Shown here piece after piece: positions 54,183-63,514 of a stretch of 64,000 nucleotides of DNA. Every line of letters begins with the position of its first letter. Position 1 is the first letter of the stretch. The notes beneath the pieces are model-generated. The model was not told the DNA's origin. It saw only the letters and a program-made list of their open reading frames with translations, and searched no databases. The DNA is from DATFVA01 sp963774455 (lineage in GTDB: Bacteria; Bacteroidota; Ignavibacteria; Ignavibacteriales; Ignavibacteriaceae): NCBI GenBank assembly GCA_963774455.1, contig CAVZFD010000004.1, positions 372,001 through 436,000 on the forward strand. Reading direction: 5' to 3'. The translations under genes and the position numbers were made by a program.

Positions 54183-54779
54183 ATGAACCTTATTGACCGT
54201 GCTAAGAACATTCTCTTAAGTCCCAGCACTGAATGGGATGTAATCCGCGCCGAACCTTCCACTCCCGCTGCGTTATTTTCCGGGTATGCAGTTTTTCTTG
54301 CTGCCATTCCTGCTATTGCGGGATTCATAGGGTACTACCTTATCGGAATATCTCTTGGTGCATTCGGCTCGGTTCGTCTTGAAATAGGAACTTCCCTAAC
54401 CTGGGCTATTCTTACTTTTGTACTTTCTTTGGTGAGTGTTTATGTTCTGGGTTGGATAATTGACGCACTGGCACCTTCATTTGGATCAACCAAGGATTTT
54501 GTTTCCTCCCTTAAAGTAGCTGTTTACTCATATACAGCAGCCTGGGTTGCCGGAATATTTTATATTATTCCCTCTTTATCCTTTCTTGCAGGTATCGCCG
54601 GCATTTACAGCCTCGTGCTTCTCTATATGGGATTAAAACAAGTTAAGATGGCTCCGTCTGATAAACTTATCGGTTATTTTGTGGTTACCATTATCGCTGC
54701 GCTGGTACTCTATTTCATTATTGGAGCAATAATCGGTTCCATAGTATTCAGAGGTTTTTATCCTAACGGGGTGATTTAG
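54183..54779 (+). CDS. Yip1 domain membrane protein
   Basis: 198 aa with five transmembrane helices. It begins MNLIDRAKNILLSPSTEWDV, the typical start of bacterial Yip1-domain proteins (LxxxPxxxWxxI), followed by the YIIP/GIYSLVLLYMGLK block. AAGGAGTTAAGCT precedes the ATG. The function of bacterial members is unknown. Confidence 0.85.
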   Translation: MNLIDRAKNILLSPSTEWDVIRAEPSTPAALFSGYAVFLAAIPAIAGFIGYYLIGISLGAFGSVRLEIGTSLTWAILTFVLSLVSVYVLGWIIDALAPSFGSTKDFVSSLKVAVYSYTAAWVAGIFYIIPSLSFLAGIAGIYSLVLLYMGLKQVKMAPSDKLIGYFVVTIIAALVLYFIIGAIIGSIVFRGFYPNGVI

Positions 54780-54791
54780 AAATTTCGAAAG

Positions 54792-54815
54792 ACTGCCCCT
54801 ATTTCCGGGGGCAGT
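54792..54815. terminator. Hairpin between convergent genes
   Basis: 8-bp stem ACTGCCCC / GGGGCAGT around an 8-nt loop, 13 bp after the Yip1 gene and 60 bp before the end of the CHAT gene. The T-runs are weak on both strands, so its efficiency is unclear. Confidence 0.55.
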
Positions 54816-54874
54816 TATGAATCTTTATTGAAGATTTCTCATACTTTCTATGGATAAATTTATTATGCGACAAA

Positions 54875-57652
54875 TTACCGGCCGATCAGTATAAAGGGAC
54901 TCCATTCGAGCGGATATGAAAAAACTCCGCCTTTTATCAGGTCCAGCTTTGCTTTCCTTAATGCAGATGAATAATCCATTCCATCCAGAATATTTTTATA
55001 AAACAGTGTCATCAAAACAGATGTAGATTTATCTGCCGCCAGCCACAATGAAACAACCATGTTATCAACTCCGGCATAAAGAAAGCTTCTTGTTAATGCA
55101 TAAATTCCTTCTCCTTTTATGGATGTGCCAGGAACGATTTCGCAGGCACTCAATACCAAAAGGTCGGCATTCAGGCTAAGATTATAAACATCCCTGGCAT
55201 AGAGAATACCGTCGTTTGCTGTATCACTGCCATCCCTGTACAATACCAGGCCTGAAAGTTTAGGATCTTCTTCATTTATAAAGCCATAAGCTGCGAGGTG
55301 AATGAATTTATATCCTGATATCTTTTCTGACCGAAGTGCGGATTCTGTCGAAACGTCCTTTATGTAAAGGTCACGACGAAAATTATGTTCCTCAAAAAGG
55401 TCTCCTATTGACCTCACCTCTGTTTCAGTTTCGGGAAGCGAGGTATCTTTTTTTCCCGGGACGATTTCGGACTCTAAACCTCCGGAAGAAACAGGAGCAA
55501 AACCTGCGAACGACATTCCGGCATTGTCATTATGACGGAGCAGACTCTCCTTTAACTGGAGCGCCGAATATTGGTAGCTTATCTCATATTTATTTATAAG
55601 ATAGGGCAGATGTGAAAAATCACCATCAAATCTATGGGGCTGTTCTTCTGACAACAGAGCTTCAAACGGGAGGTACGAAAGTATATAATCAGGTATTATG
55701 TAAAGTTTTTTCTTACCTGTTAGAAGATTTTCAACGGGTTCAATTAACTTTGAGTACAACTCCCATGCGGATGATAAATAGTTTATATAATTTGATTTCG
55801 GCAGAGCTTCCCTAAGTTTTTTTACCCGGTCAAAAAAGCCGGGATCACAATTTACAGTAACGGCATTTGCAGAGCTTTTTGTGAGTGTGAAGATCGTGAC
55901 GCTGGAATCACCTGTAAAATATTCTACTATAGCTTCGTCGGTTGAGAGGAGTTTTCTGATCTCCTCCGTTGAAGAAATTTCCCCCGGGTATATTAGTTTA
56001 TAATAATCCGGAAAGTTTTGCTTCAGGTATATATGCAGTTCATCATATTTACGCCGCGTTTCAAAAAGTAAATTCCTATTATCACCGGCTGCCTGAACAT
56101 TATTGGATGCTTCCGCTTCTTCCAGTTTTGTTTGATATAAAGTTAGATCAGCTGTGAGGTCTTTTCCTTCGGAAATAATACTGTCGGGCAGTCCCGCGAA
56201 CTTAAGCACATCTGTTTCTGTTATAGATTCAGCCAGGATGCCAGCTTTATTACGTTCAGAAAACCTGAAAGCAGATTCAATATAACCGGGATCATTTTTC
56301 AGATCGTAAAGTTTAAGTGCCGTTAGAACACCCCGTTGGTTAACATCATAGGCACTTTTTGTTAATAGCTTTGATTCTTCACCGCTGAAATCTGACTTCA
56401 GTTTCTCTATAGCATCCGATGCGAGGTTGTAAGCATGCAGGGCTCTTTGTAGAATGAGTCCTTCGGCGGAATTCTCCGACTCACTGAAATAGGCGTTTCC
56501 TTTCCCAATCAGTGCTGAAAGGATCCGCTCCCTGTAGAACGCTTTATCCAGGTCATCGGGATCAGAATAATCAGGTGTATAATCGGGCCATACTGCATAG
56601 AGAGCCGAATCATAATATGCCTGGGCAGAAGAAAAATCCTTTTCTTTTACTGAAAGATCCCCGGTGGTTATATATGCCTCCGCCAGTCCCTGATTTGATG
56701 GATCTGTTTTTTTGTAAACCGAAATTGCTTTGCTAAGAAAATAGGCCGCATTATTAAAGCTGCCCATCTTTACAAATACATTTCCAATTCCGGTGTAACT
56801 ATGCGCTATATCCCGTGATTCTTCCCCGGCAAAATCTCTTCGTATCTGCATAGCTTTATAATCATACTCAAGTGCCTTGTCGTAGTTGCCTGTATAGCTG
56901 TATTTATCTGCAAGGTTGTCGTAGCTGGCAGCTATGTAAGGATGACTCTCGCCTAGTTTATCTTCCCAGATCTTCAGAGCTTTTTCATCATACTGGATAG
57001 ACTTTTTGTATTCTTCTTTTGAAAAGTATACATTCGAAATATTCGTATAGCAGTTGGCAAAGTATGGATTGCCTTTTGTAAGCGTGCTGTCCCATATCGA
57101 AAGCGCCTTTTCAAGATACCCGAGAGCTTTGTCATAATCACCTGTACGATAGTAAATTAATCCTACATTTTGATAACTTTTTCCGGTGTTTATATGCTTC
57201 TCGCCGAAAACCCTTTCATTAATATCCAGCATATCTTTATAATATTTGAATGCTTTGTCGTAGTTCCCTTTTTCATAGTATATTGTGCCTATGCTGTTAT
57301 AAAGCTCTGCCCGAAGTGAATCCTGACTCTCCTTTAGATAGCTTACAGCATCCAGCCCATTATAAAGGTGCGCAAATGCTTTCCCATAATTTCCAAGATA
57401 CCTGTAATTGATACCCATATTTTTCTGGCAGTCAATGAAATTTTTCCAGCTTTTATATTTCTGATACAAGGACGACGCTTTCTCATAGTAAAAGTTCGAG
57501 CTGTCATATTGAACATCTCTCCAGAAATCATCCGCTTTTTTATATAGTTGTTGAGCCTCAGTTGAATCCGCTGGCTCCATTGCGGATATGGCGGAAACGG
57601 GGAATACTGAAAAAATTAAAGCAATAATTAATAAATGTATATAATTGTTCAT
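54875..57652 (-). CDS. TPR-repeat protein with C-terminal CHAT protease domain
   Basis: 925 aa. Signal peptide 1-25. About ten tetratricopeptide repeats follow (residues 30-370; for example YEKGNYDKAFKYYKDML, YRTGDYDKALGYLEKAL), then a helical linker and a CHAT domain (about 600-925). CHAT is a caspase-like fold; the dyad is H785 in FIHLAAYGF and C837 in LVLSACEIVPG. Such TPR-CHAT proteins act as proteases or scaffolds, some in defence or programmed cell death, but the signal peptide places this one outside the cytoplasm. The divergent PorV-like gene starts 600 bp upstream. Confidence 0.88.
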   Translation of the reverse strand: MNNYIHLLIIALIFSVFPVSAISAMEPADSTEAQQLYKKADDFWRDVQYDSSNFYYEKASSLYQKYKSWKNFIDCQKNMGINYRYLGNYGKAFAHLYNGLDAVSYLKESQDSLRAELYNSIGTIYYEKGNYDKAFKYYKDMLDINERVFGEKHINTGKSYQNVGLIYYRTGDYDKALGYLEKALSIWDSTLTKGNPYFANCYTNISNVYFSKEEYKKSIQYDEKALKIWEDKLGESHPYIAASYDNLADKYSYTGNYDKALEYDYKAMQIRRDFAGEESRDIAHSYTGIGNVFVKMGSFNNAAYFLSKAISVYKKTDPSNQGLAEAYITTGDLSVKEKDFSSAQAYYDSALYAVWPDYTPDYSDPDDLDKAFYRERILSALIGKGNAYFSESENSAEGLILQRALHAYNLASDAIEKLKSDFSGEESKLLTKSAYDVNQRGVLTALKLYDLKNDPGYIESAFRFSERNKAGILAESITETDVLKFAGLPDSIISEGKDLTADLTLYQTKLEEAEASNNVQAAGDNRNLLFETRRKYDELHIYLKQNFPDYYKLIYPGEISSTEEIRKLLSTDEAIVEYFTGDSSVTIFTLTKSSANAVTVNCDPGFFDRVKKLREALPKSNYINYLSSAWELYSKLIEPVENLLTGKKKLYIIPDYILSYLPFEALLSEEQPHRFDGDFSHLPYLINKYEISYQYSALQLKESLLRHNDNAGMSFAGFAPVSSGGLESEIVPGKKDTSLPETETEVRSIGDLFEEHNFRRDLYIKDVSTESALRSEKISGYKFIHLAAYGFINEEDPKLSGLVLYRDGSDTANDGILYARDVYNLSLNADLLVLSACEIVPGTSIKGEGIYALTRSFLYAGVDNMVVSLWLAADKSTSVLMTLFYKNILDGMDYSSALRKAKLDLIKGGVFSYPLEWSPFILIGR

Positions 57653-57892
57653 TTCGGATGAAAATTAAACCTGGGAATCCTATGGAAATGTAGTTTTTCC
57701 TCCTGCCATTTTCAACCAATATTTAAGGGACTTGCGTAAAGCTCAGAGTTTAAGCACTCAGTTTTTGATATTTTCGGTACAGTTTCAATTATTGTCGGTA
57801 ACCATAGTGTCAAAAGTATTGACCTTAATTAGCCATTCTCCCCCAAGATTTTGATTTTTGATGTTCTTATTTATGTGTTTAAATATTCAACA

Positions 57893-58080
57893 AGTATGAC
57901 AAAATGTCATACCTCCTGTTATTCGGGGTCCGTACGAGGTAATGCATTTAAATATGTGGTAGGCAGGTAGTAGGCAGGTGGTGGGCATGAAGTGTTTAGA
58001 CACAAAATGAGACACTCATACAAACCGTAAAAAACCCGATTTTTAGCTGTTGATAAAATCAACAGTATGACAAAATGTCA
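57893..58080 (+). promoter_or_regulatory. Two copies of a palindromic site upstream of the PorV-like gene
   Basis: The 17 bp AGTATGACAAAATGTCA occurs at 57893-57909 and 58064-58080. Each is a dyad (TGACA-AAA-TGTCA); the first has 7-bp arms, TATGACA / TGTCATA. Repeated dyads in a 600-bp divergent intergenic region suggest binding sites for a dimeric regulator. The regulator is unknown. Confidence 0.5.
57959..57991 (+). repeat. Three tandem 11-bp repeats
   Basis: GTAGGCAGGTA, GTAGGCAGGTG and GTGGGCATGAA follow one another between the two dyads. The rest of the 57653-58252 gap is AT-rich, with no ORF that I trust. Confidence 0.45.
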
Positions 58081-58252
58081 CTATTCTAATTTGTTGTTTT
58101 TAAGCTTGCTGAAGTCTCTTCTACCTATAAAAAATAGAAATTTAATAAAATAAGTGAGTTGATTGAATTATTGAATCGGCGTAAGTTTAATATGTGCCGT
58201 CATAATTTTGCGGCACAAGTTCAGGAGTACAATATAATGGGAGAAATAATTT

Positions 58253-59497
58253 ATGAGATACCCCGCATTCATTCTCACATTTCTGTTCGTAATTTCTATT
58301 GGTCAAAATAACTTTGCACAGGGCGAAGCTGCTGTTCCCTTTTTATTGCTGCAGCCTTCTCCTTCGCTGGCAGCAATGGGACAGACAGGCACAGCGCTTC
58401 CCACAAACGATCCTTTCGCATTCGTCTGGAACCCGGCTCAGCTTGGCTATACAAGCAGGCACAATAATTTATCTTTTATTTTTTATCCTTCTAAAATTGA
58501 CTGGATCGGATCATTTTTCCCGGGGGTTGAATTAAAAGGACTGGCTTTTAATGCCGGATATAACTTTACGAAGCTTATTAATTTTCCTTTAAGTGTAGGA
58601 TTTGGTTATTCCAGAAATGAAATTGATTACGGAAAATTTTATTATAGTGAATCAGGTGATTTTTCCGAACCAAAGGATTATTATAATGCCTATTCGCTTG
58701 GGGTCGGTGTTGATTACTTTGTCCAGTTTAATGCAGGATTTACTATCAAAAATATTACCTCGAAAATCTCCAGCCGACCTGTAGGCGAAGAGCAGGGAAA
58801 AGGAGAAGCTGAAAGAACTGTTACGGATTTCGGACTTCTTATAAATGTCCCGGTAATTGAACTTGTTCATCCGGGCTTACAAATTGGTTTTGAAAATCAA
58901 AATAAACTCATCCCGTTTTTTAACTTCTCAGCCGGCTATTCTAAATCTAATATAGGCGACAAAATATATTATCTTGATCCGGCGCAGGAAGACCCGCTGC
59001 CGAGAATAGACAGACTGGGATATGGAATTTACACAGGAATTGATCTTGTCTCGGATGATTTTCGGATAAATACAATTGGTCTCTCATTTACAGCCGAGGC
59101 GGATGATATATTGATAACAAGAGATTCTATGGGGCAATCGTCTTATCAGTCGACCTTAAGTGAGCTTCGTTTCTGGAAGAATATAATCAATATTGAAGGG
59201 GATGGGCGAATTGTCTCCCATGCAGGATTTAAAATTGATTTATTTGAAACAATATCCCTCAGCTTAGGTCATTTTACAGGCCGGGGATTCCAGGTAAGAA
59301 AGACTAGCGGATACGAACTCAGGACTAAAGGATTATTTAAACTTTATGCAATGTGGGCGAATGATCCCATAACTGATTTTCTCAGAGACCATCTGGATTT
59401 AGTTTATTACCATACCACTTTCTTTGATGATAACCCGATGAAAACTGAAATGACCGGTCTTGCCATATTTGTTTCTAATATCGAAAGTCTGTTTTAG
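58253..59497 (+). CDS. PorV/PorQ-like outer-membrane protein
   Basis: 414 aa. Signal peptide 1-22, then the PorV/PorQ-family opening (AAVPFLLLQPSPSLAAMGQT, then FAFVWNPAQLGY) and repeated amphipathic strands, giving an outer-membrane beta barrel. PorV and its relatives are T9SS-associated outer-membrane proteins. Given the T9SS cargo proteins in this window, a role in their assembly is plausible, but PorV has many paralogues and I cannot choose among them. The gene has its own long upstream region with two dyads and is closed by a strong hairpin at 59507. Confidence 0.75.
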   Translation: MRYPAFILTFLFVISIGQNNFAQGEAAVPFLLLQPSPSLAAMGQTGTALPTNDPFAFVWNPAQLGYTSRHNNLSFIFYPSKIDWIGSFFPGVELKGLAFNAGYNFTKLINFPLSVGFGYSRNEIDYGKFYYSESGDFSEPKDYYNAYSLGVGVDYFVQFNAGFTIKNITSKISSRPVGEEQGKGEAERTVTDFGLLINVPVIELVHPGLQIGFENQNKLIPFFNFSAGYSKSNIGDKIYYLDPAQEDPLPRIDRLGYGIYTGIDLVSDDFRINTIGLSFTAEADDILITRDSMGQSSYQSTLSELRFWKNIINIEGDGRIVSHAGFKIDLFETISLSLGHFTGRGFQVRKTSGYELRTKGLFKLYAMWANDPITDFLRDHLDLVYYHTTFFDDNPMKTEMTGLAIFVSNIESLF

Positions 59498-59506
59498 ATA
59501 ATAAAT

Positions 59507-59536
59507 AACCCCGGTAACCAAGAAATTACCGGGGTT
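59507..59536. terminator. Bidirectional terminator
   Basis: 11-bp stem AACCCCGGTAA / TTACCGGGGTT with an 8-nt loop, followed by AAATTTT on the + strand and TATTTAT on the minus strand. It ends both the PorV-like gene and the convergent lipoprotein gene. Confidence 0.8.
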
Positions 59537-59559
59537 AAATTTTAATGCGCCTGATTATC

Positions 59560-60345
59560 TTAATGGTTAAGATCAATCACCCCGATATTAGTGTTATTAC
59601 CTGCTGTAACATCAACACCGGCCACAACCTTATCACTATAGGCACTATTATCTGGGTGCACATGAACGTCGTACGTTCCGGCAGGAAGCGCCATAAGGCT
59701 GAAGAATCCTTCAGGATCGGGGAAAGTTGTAACAGTATCAGTTCCCGCTAATGCCCATACAGTTGCATCAGCATCAACAGGAATGACCTGACCTGAGATC
59801 CTGCCCGATATAACTACAGGCATTACTCTTATTACAGGATTCATCATATACTGACCGTTCCCTGTAACATGAATTGACCTGTCTGCATTGAAATCGAGCA
59901 GCAGTTCATAAAGGTTATCCGGTTCGATATCAAATTCGTGGTTGAGCTTTACACCTGTCTGCATCCCGCTTGGGATAGTCAGAGGGAATGTAACGCCATT
60001 TACAACAACATTGCTTCCTTCACCGAGTATAAGACGTATCTGTGTGTAATGACCGGCTGTTAGAAAGGTATCACCGAGCACTACGCTGGCCCCGTTCGTC
60101 AGCTGAAGAAGATCGTAAGTATGAGGGACAGGATTTATAACCATCCAGCTTCCTTCTGAACTGTCGGCCATGTGAACCTCCACACGATTTACAACGATAT
60201 TTACTTCGTCATACTGTGCGGGTGAGTCGACCATCGAAATCTTTAGCTGCCCCTGACCATTGACAGGATTTGTAGAATTATCTTTTGAACATCCTGCATA
60301 GAGAAAAAGAAGAAGTACAGGAATTAAATAGATTAGTTTTTTCAT
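59560..60345 (-). CDS. DUF4382 lipoprotein with C-terminal beta module
   Basis: 261 aa from MKKLIYLIPVLLLFLYAGC (lipobox LYAGC); an ATG five codons upstream (60360) is also possible and neither has a ribosome site. Residues about 30-170 match the DUF4382 pattern (GQLKISMVDSPAQYDEVNIV, then HYTQIRLILGEGS). The last 80 residues look like a carboxypeptidase-regulatory-type beta sandwich (GFFSLMALPAGTYDVHVHP). It should sit on the outer or inner membrane; the ligand is unknown. Confidence 0.8.
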   Translation of the reverse strand: MKKLIYLIPVLLLFLYAGCSKDNSTNPVNGQGQLKISMVDSPAQYDEVNIVVNRVEVHMADSSEGSWMVINPVPHTYDLLQLTNGASVVLGDTFLTAGHYTQIRLILGEGSNVVVNGVTFPLTIPSGMQTGVKLNHEFDIEPDNLYELLLDFNADRSIHVTGNGQYMMNPVIRVMPVVISGRISGQVIPVDADATVWALAGTDTVTTFPDPEGFFSLMALPAGTYDVHVHPDNSAYSDKVVAGVDVTAGNNTNIGVIDLNH

Positions 60346-60360
60346 TATCGCACCATTCAT

Positions 60361-60764
60361 TTTATTGATGTATTTTAACGGGGACCTATTTTATAATTAA
60401 TATTGTGCAGAGTTAATGTTCCCACTCACTATGTTTTGCAGGATATTTTTTCTGAATAATTAAATTACAGTAACATTGCATAAAGTATACCGGAAACTTC
60501 TATTTCATATATAAATATCCCTGTCTGAATGATTAATGTTTTCTGTCACAAAAATGGCTACTCTTGCTTATTTCAGGTTCTATTCTGTATCAGGATGAGA
60601 AGTTTAAAGGAAAAAAAAGTTGACGGTAAAACTCAATAATATATAAGTGTCAGAATCGGCTGTCAAATCAGACATAGAAAAGTTCTTCTGATTAATACAG
60701 AATGAAAAAATTTGCGTCAATAAGAAAAAAAATCGTACATCTATGAACATAACCTGATAAATAA
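60361..60764. other. Intergenic stretch, no gene seen
   Basis: About 400 bp between the divergent lipoprotein and AEC genes. I see no convincing ORF, RNA gene, repeat or hairpin with a T-run. It presumably contains both promoters. Confidence 0.5.
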
Positions 60765-61709
60765 GTGCAGAATTTAATTGTAGTCGCAGGTTTAGTCGCG
60801 CCTGTTTTTCTAATCGTTGCCCTCGGATATTTTTTGAAAAGACTTGGGATGATCAACGATGACTTTGTCAGGCTTTCATCAAAGATTGTTTTTACAGTCT
60901 CCCTCCCGGCACTGATCTTCACGGAAATTGCGAGCACTGATTTCAGCAGTATTCTTAACCTCGAACTTATTGGTTTTGCGTACGCAGGAACTCTCGTAAC
61001 ATTCTTTGTTTCCTGGATAATCGCTGTTCCGTTTGTTAAGCAGGCTACAAACAAGACTGTCTTCATCCAGGGAAGCTTCCGGGGTAATTTTGCTGTTATT
61101 GGACTTGCGTTAATTGCCAATGTTTATGGTATAGATAACCTTGGGAAAGCTACGCTGCTCCTTGCCTTCACAATACCGGTTTATAATACGCTGTCGGTAA
61201 TTGCACTTACTGTCCCGCTCAGAAAAGAAAGACAGACGAACATCAGCTATACGATATTTGAAATACTCAGAAACCCTCTCGTTCTGGCTGTAGTATTTTC
61301 TCTCCCTTTCTCTATCCTCAGAATCGGGCTGCCCTTCATTGTGGAGAGTACGATTAACTACCTGGCAGATCTTGCGCTTCCGCTTGCACTTCTGGGTATC
61401 GGTGGATTTATGAATTTTAATGAGATAAAAAAGGGTTTCTCCCTGTCCCTGTTTTCCACCTTTCTGAAATTAATTGCGTTTCCTTTAATAATGACTTATG
61501 GCGCAATTCTTTATGGATTCCGGGGCTACGATCTCGGAATTCTGTTTATACTTTTTGCCTGTCCCACCGCTATTGCCAGTTTTATAATGGCTGAGGCCAT
61601 GGGCTCAAATAGTAAGCTTGCTGCCAATATACTTCTTATGACGACCCTCGCTTCTCTTATCACAATTACGCTAGGACTTTTTATTCTTAAAGAATATAAT
61701 CTTATCTGA
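60765..61709 (+). CDS. AEC-family (auxin efflux carrier-like) transporter
   Basis: 314 aa, GTG start. About ten transmembrane helices in two five-helix halves. Family-like stretches are LIVALGYFLKRLGMI near the N-terminus, FRGNFAVIGLALIANVYG in the middle and FACPTAIASFIMAEAMG near the end. AEC proteins move organic acids or other small anions across the inner membrane. The substrate is unknown. Not obviously in an operon; the ferredoxin gene follows after 70 bp. Confidence 0.85.
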   Translation: MQNLIVVAGLVAPVFLIVALGYFLKRLGMINDDFVRLSSKIVFTVSLPALIFTEIASTDFSSILNLELIGFAYAGTLVTFFVSWIIAVPFVKQATNKTVFIQGSFRGNFAVIGLALIANVYGIDNLGKATLLLAFTIPVYNTLSVIALTVPLRKERQTNISYTIFEILRNPLVLAVVFSLPFSILRIGLPFIVESTINYLADLALPLALLGIGGFMNFNEIKKGFSLSLFSTFLKLIAFPLIMTYGAILYGFRGYDLGILFILFACPTAIASFIMAEAMGSNSKLAANILLMTTLASLITITLGLFILKEYNLI

Positions 61710-61779
61710 TTTCTTTTTTAAGAAGCAAACACTATATTCTCATCATTAGAACAAATTTTTTTCAGGGAGAGGATTCTTT

Positions 61780-62013
61780 ATGGAAAAAACTATAAGCGGA
61801 TTGAAAATTGTAATTGATAGAGATATGTGCATCGGTACTTCAAACTGTATCAGGGTTGCAGGAGAAGTATTTGAACTTGATAATCAGAAAATTGTAATCT
61901 TCAAACCCGACTTGAAGGAACCGGATCAGAAAAAATTAATTGAAGCGTGTTCGGTTTGTCCTGTTAATGCTTTAATCGCTATCGACGGTGATGGAAACCA
62001 GATAGTACCTTAA
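61780..62013 (+). CDS. Small ferredoxin, likely [3Fe-4S] type
   Basis: 77 aa, cytoplasmic single-cluster ferredoxin. The first cluster motif is C17-x2-T20-x2-C23 instead of C-x2-C-x2-C; the usual second cysteine is threonine. The second motif is C57-x2-C60-P. Losing that cysteine is typical of ferredoxins that bind a [3Fe-4S] cluster (C17, C23, C60). Such proteins often serve cytochrome P450s or other oxidoreductases, but none is nearby. GGAGAGGA lies before the start. Confidence 0.85.
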   Translation: MEKTISGLKIVIDRDMCIGTSNCIRVAGEVFELDNQKIVIFKPDLKEPDQKKLIEACSVCPVNALIAIDGDGNQIVP

Positions 62014-62089
62014 TTATGAAATTGTAGGATAAACACATTTACAATTGTAGATACTAATATTTTAAACCGGAAATAACGGGAGGCATCGA

Positions 62090-62563
62090 ATGGATGAAAA
62101 AGTATTAACCACGGAGCTCATAAACTTACTTGGTAAGGAACAGGCTCATGTATCCCTGGAGAATTCACTGAATGGATTGAATCCCGGGAACCGTGCAAAG
62201 AAACCGCAGGAAGGAATGCATTCTGTCTGGGATGAATTGGAACATATCAGGATTTCCCAGGAGGATATTTTAAAATACATAACAGACCCTGATTGGAAAA
62301 GTCCTTCCTGGCCTGATGAATACTGGCCGGAAGATAGGGAAAGCGTAACCGATGAGGAATGGAATAAGTCGGTTGAACAATGCATATCTCACAGGGATGA
62401 ATTGATAAAAATTATAAAAGAAAAGCAGGGTGATATTACCGCCGGCATTCCTCACGCCGAAGTTCATACTTATCTTCGGGAAATGCTGATTGCAGCCCAG
62501 CATAATTCTTATCATATTGCACAAATTGTACTGATCAGAAAGATGCTTGGTAACTGGAGTTAA
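62090..62563 (+). CDS. DinB-like superfamily protein
   Basis: 157 aa, a four-helix-bundle protein of the DinB/YfiT type. The metal-binding-type histidines are in HSVWDELEHIRISQ and AAQHNSYHIAQIVLIRKM. Members are metal-dependent, some acting as thiol transferases (for instance with bacillithiol or mycothiol); the activity cannot be read here. GGGAGGC precedes the ATG. Confidence 0.8.
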   Translation: MDEKVLTTELINLLGKEQAHVSLENSLNGLNPGNRAKKPQEGMHSVWDELEHIRISQEDILKYITDPDWKSPSWPDEYWPEDRESVTDEEWNKSVEQCISHRDELIKIIKEKQGDITAGIPHAEVHTYLREMLIAAQHNSYHIAQIVLIRKMLGNWS

Positions 62564-62734
62564 CATATCCGGTTCTTCAAAAATTCCTACTCAAAACTGA
62601 ATAAAAATAAATCCTGAAGAACTTTGAAAGAAAATTTGGGAATAACAGCTATGAAATCAAATATTATGCGAATCATTATTTAAACTTTAAGCCTGATCGG
62701 GTGTCTAATAATATAAGTTATAACCGGAACAGAG

Positions 62735-63514
62735 ATGAATAAAATATTAATATCTTCGCTTTTTATTTTAACGGTGCTGATGACTGGCTGCAGCAGTACT
62801 GTAGAACTGACAAGTACACCTGTGCAGGGCCCTATCAGTATTAACGGAGATGCGGCAGACTGGGGAACAAACCTGAAATATATTCCTGATGAGAAAGCGG
62901 CCGTCGGTATTTCCAACGACAATAATTATTTTTATTTATGTCTTACTACCGGCGATATGGGAAAGGTTATGCCTATGTTTGCGGGAGGATTCACGGTCTG
63001 GCTGGAAAATGAGAGTAACAATAATGCAGAAATCGGGGTGAAATATCCCCTTCATAATATTGTGAATGAGTCACGCATCATGGTTAATCCAGGAGAGTTC
63101 AGGGAAAAGGGGAGCAGTATGATCATCTCCCAAATGATTAAAGATCAGAACGAAATCAGGATATTAAATAAGGACGATTATCCGCTGACGGTGATATCAA
63201 CTTCAGACAGCAGTGGACTGAAAGCGGCAATAGGTTTTAACAATGATCAGTTCATCTACGAGTTAAGGGTTCCTCTTAAAGTTGATGCTCAGAATAAATA
63301 CGGTATTGATGCAAAGCCCGGCGATAAGCTTCTTGTCAAGCTTGAAACTGAAAAACCTGAAAGGGGAAATTTTGGCGGAGGAGATGGAATGAGGCCTCCG
63401 GGGGGTGAGATGGGTGGAGGTTTTCCGGGCGGTAACAGAGGTATGAGACCCGGCGAAGGCGGGAGAAATTCCTTTGAACCGGTTGATCTTACACTTGAGG
63501 TTACTTTACATTAG
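62735..63514 (+). CDS. Lipoprotein with CBM9-like beta domain and Gly-Met-rich tail
   Basis: 259 aa. Clear lipoprotein signal with lipobox LMTGC (Cys19). Residues about 30-210 resemble a CBM9/DOMON-type sandwich (ISINGDAADWGTNLKYI, then VGISNDNNYFYLCLTTGD, then FIYELRVPLKV). A low-complexity tail of about 35 residues rich in Gly, Pro, Met and Arg (repeats of GGGxxGxRPG) precedes the final strand (PVDLTLEVTLH). It overlaps the convergent lpxA gene by 4 bp. The ligand is unknown; it may be heme, sugar or metal. Confidence 0.65.
   Translation: MNKILISSLFILTVLMTGCSSTVELTSTPVQGPISINGDAADWGTNLKYIPDEKAAVGISNDNNYFYLCLTTGDMGKVMPMFAGGFTVWLENESNNNAEIGVKYPLHNIVNESRIMVNPGEFREKGSSMIISQMIKDQNEIRILNKDDYPLTVISTSDSSGLKAAIGFNNDQFIYELRVPLKVDAQNKYGIDAKPGDKLLVKLETEKPERGNFGGGDGMRPPGGEMGGGFPGGNRGMRPGEGGRNSFEPVDLTLEVTLH

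Noticed and set aside
60692..61120. 142-aa minus-strand ORF
   Set aside because: It is antisense to the AEC transporter and has no features of its own.
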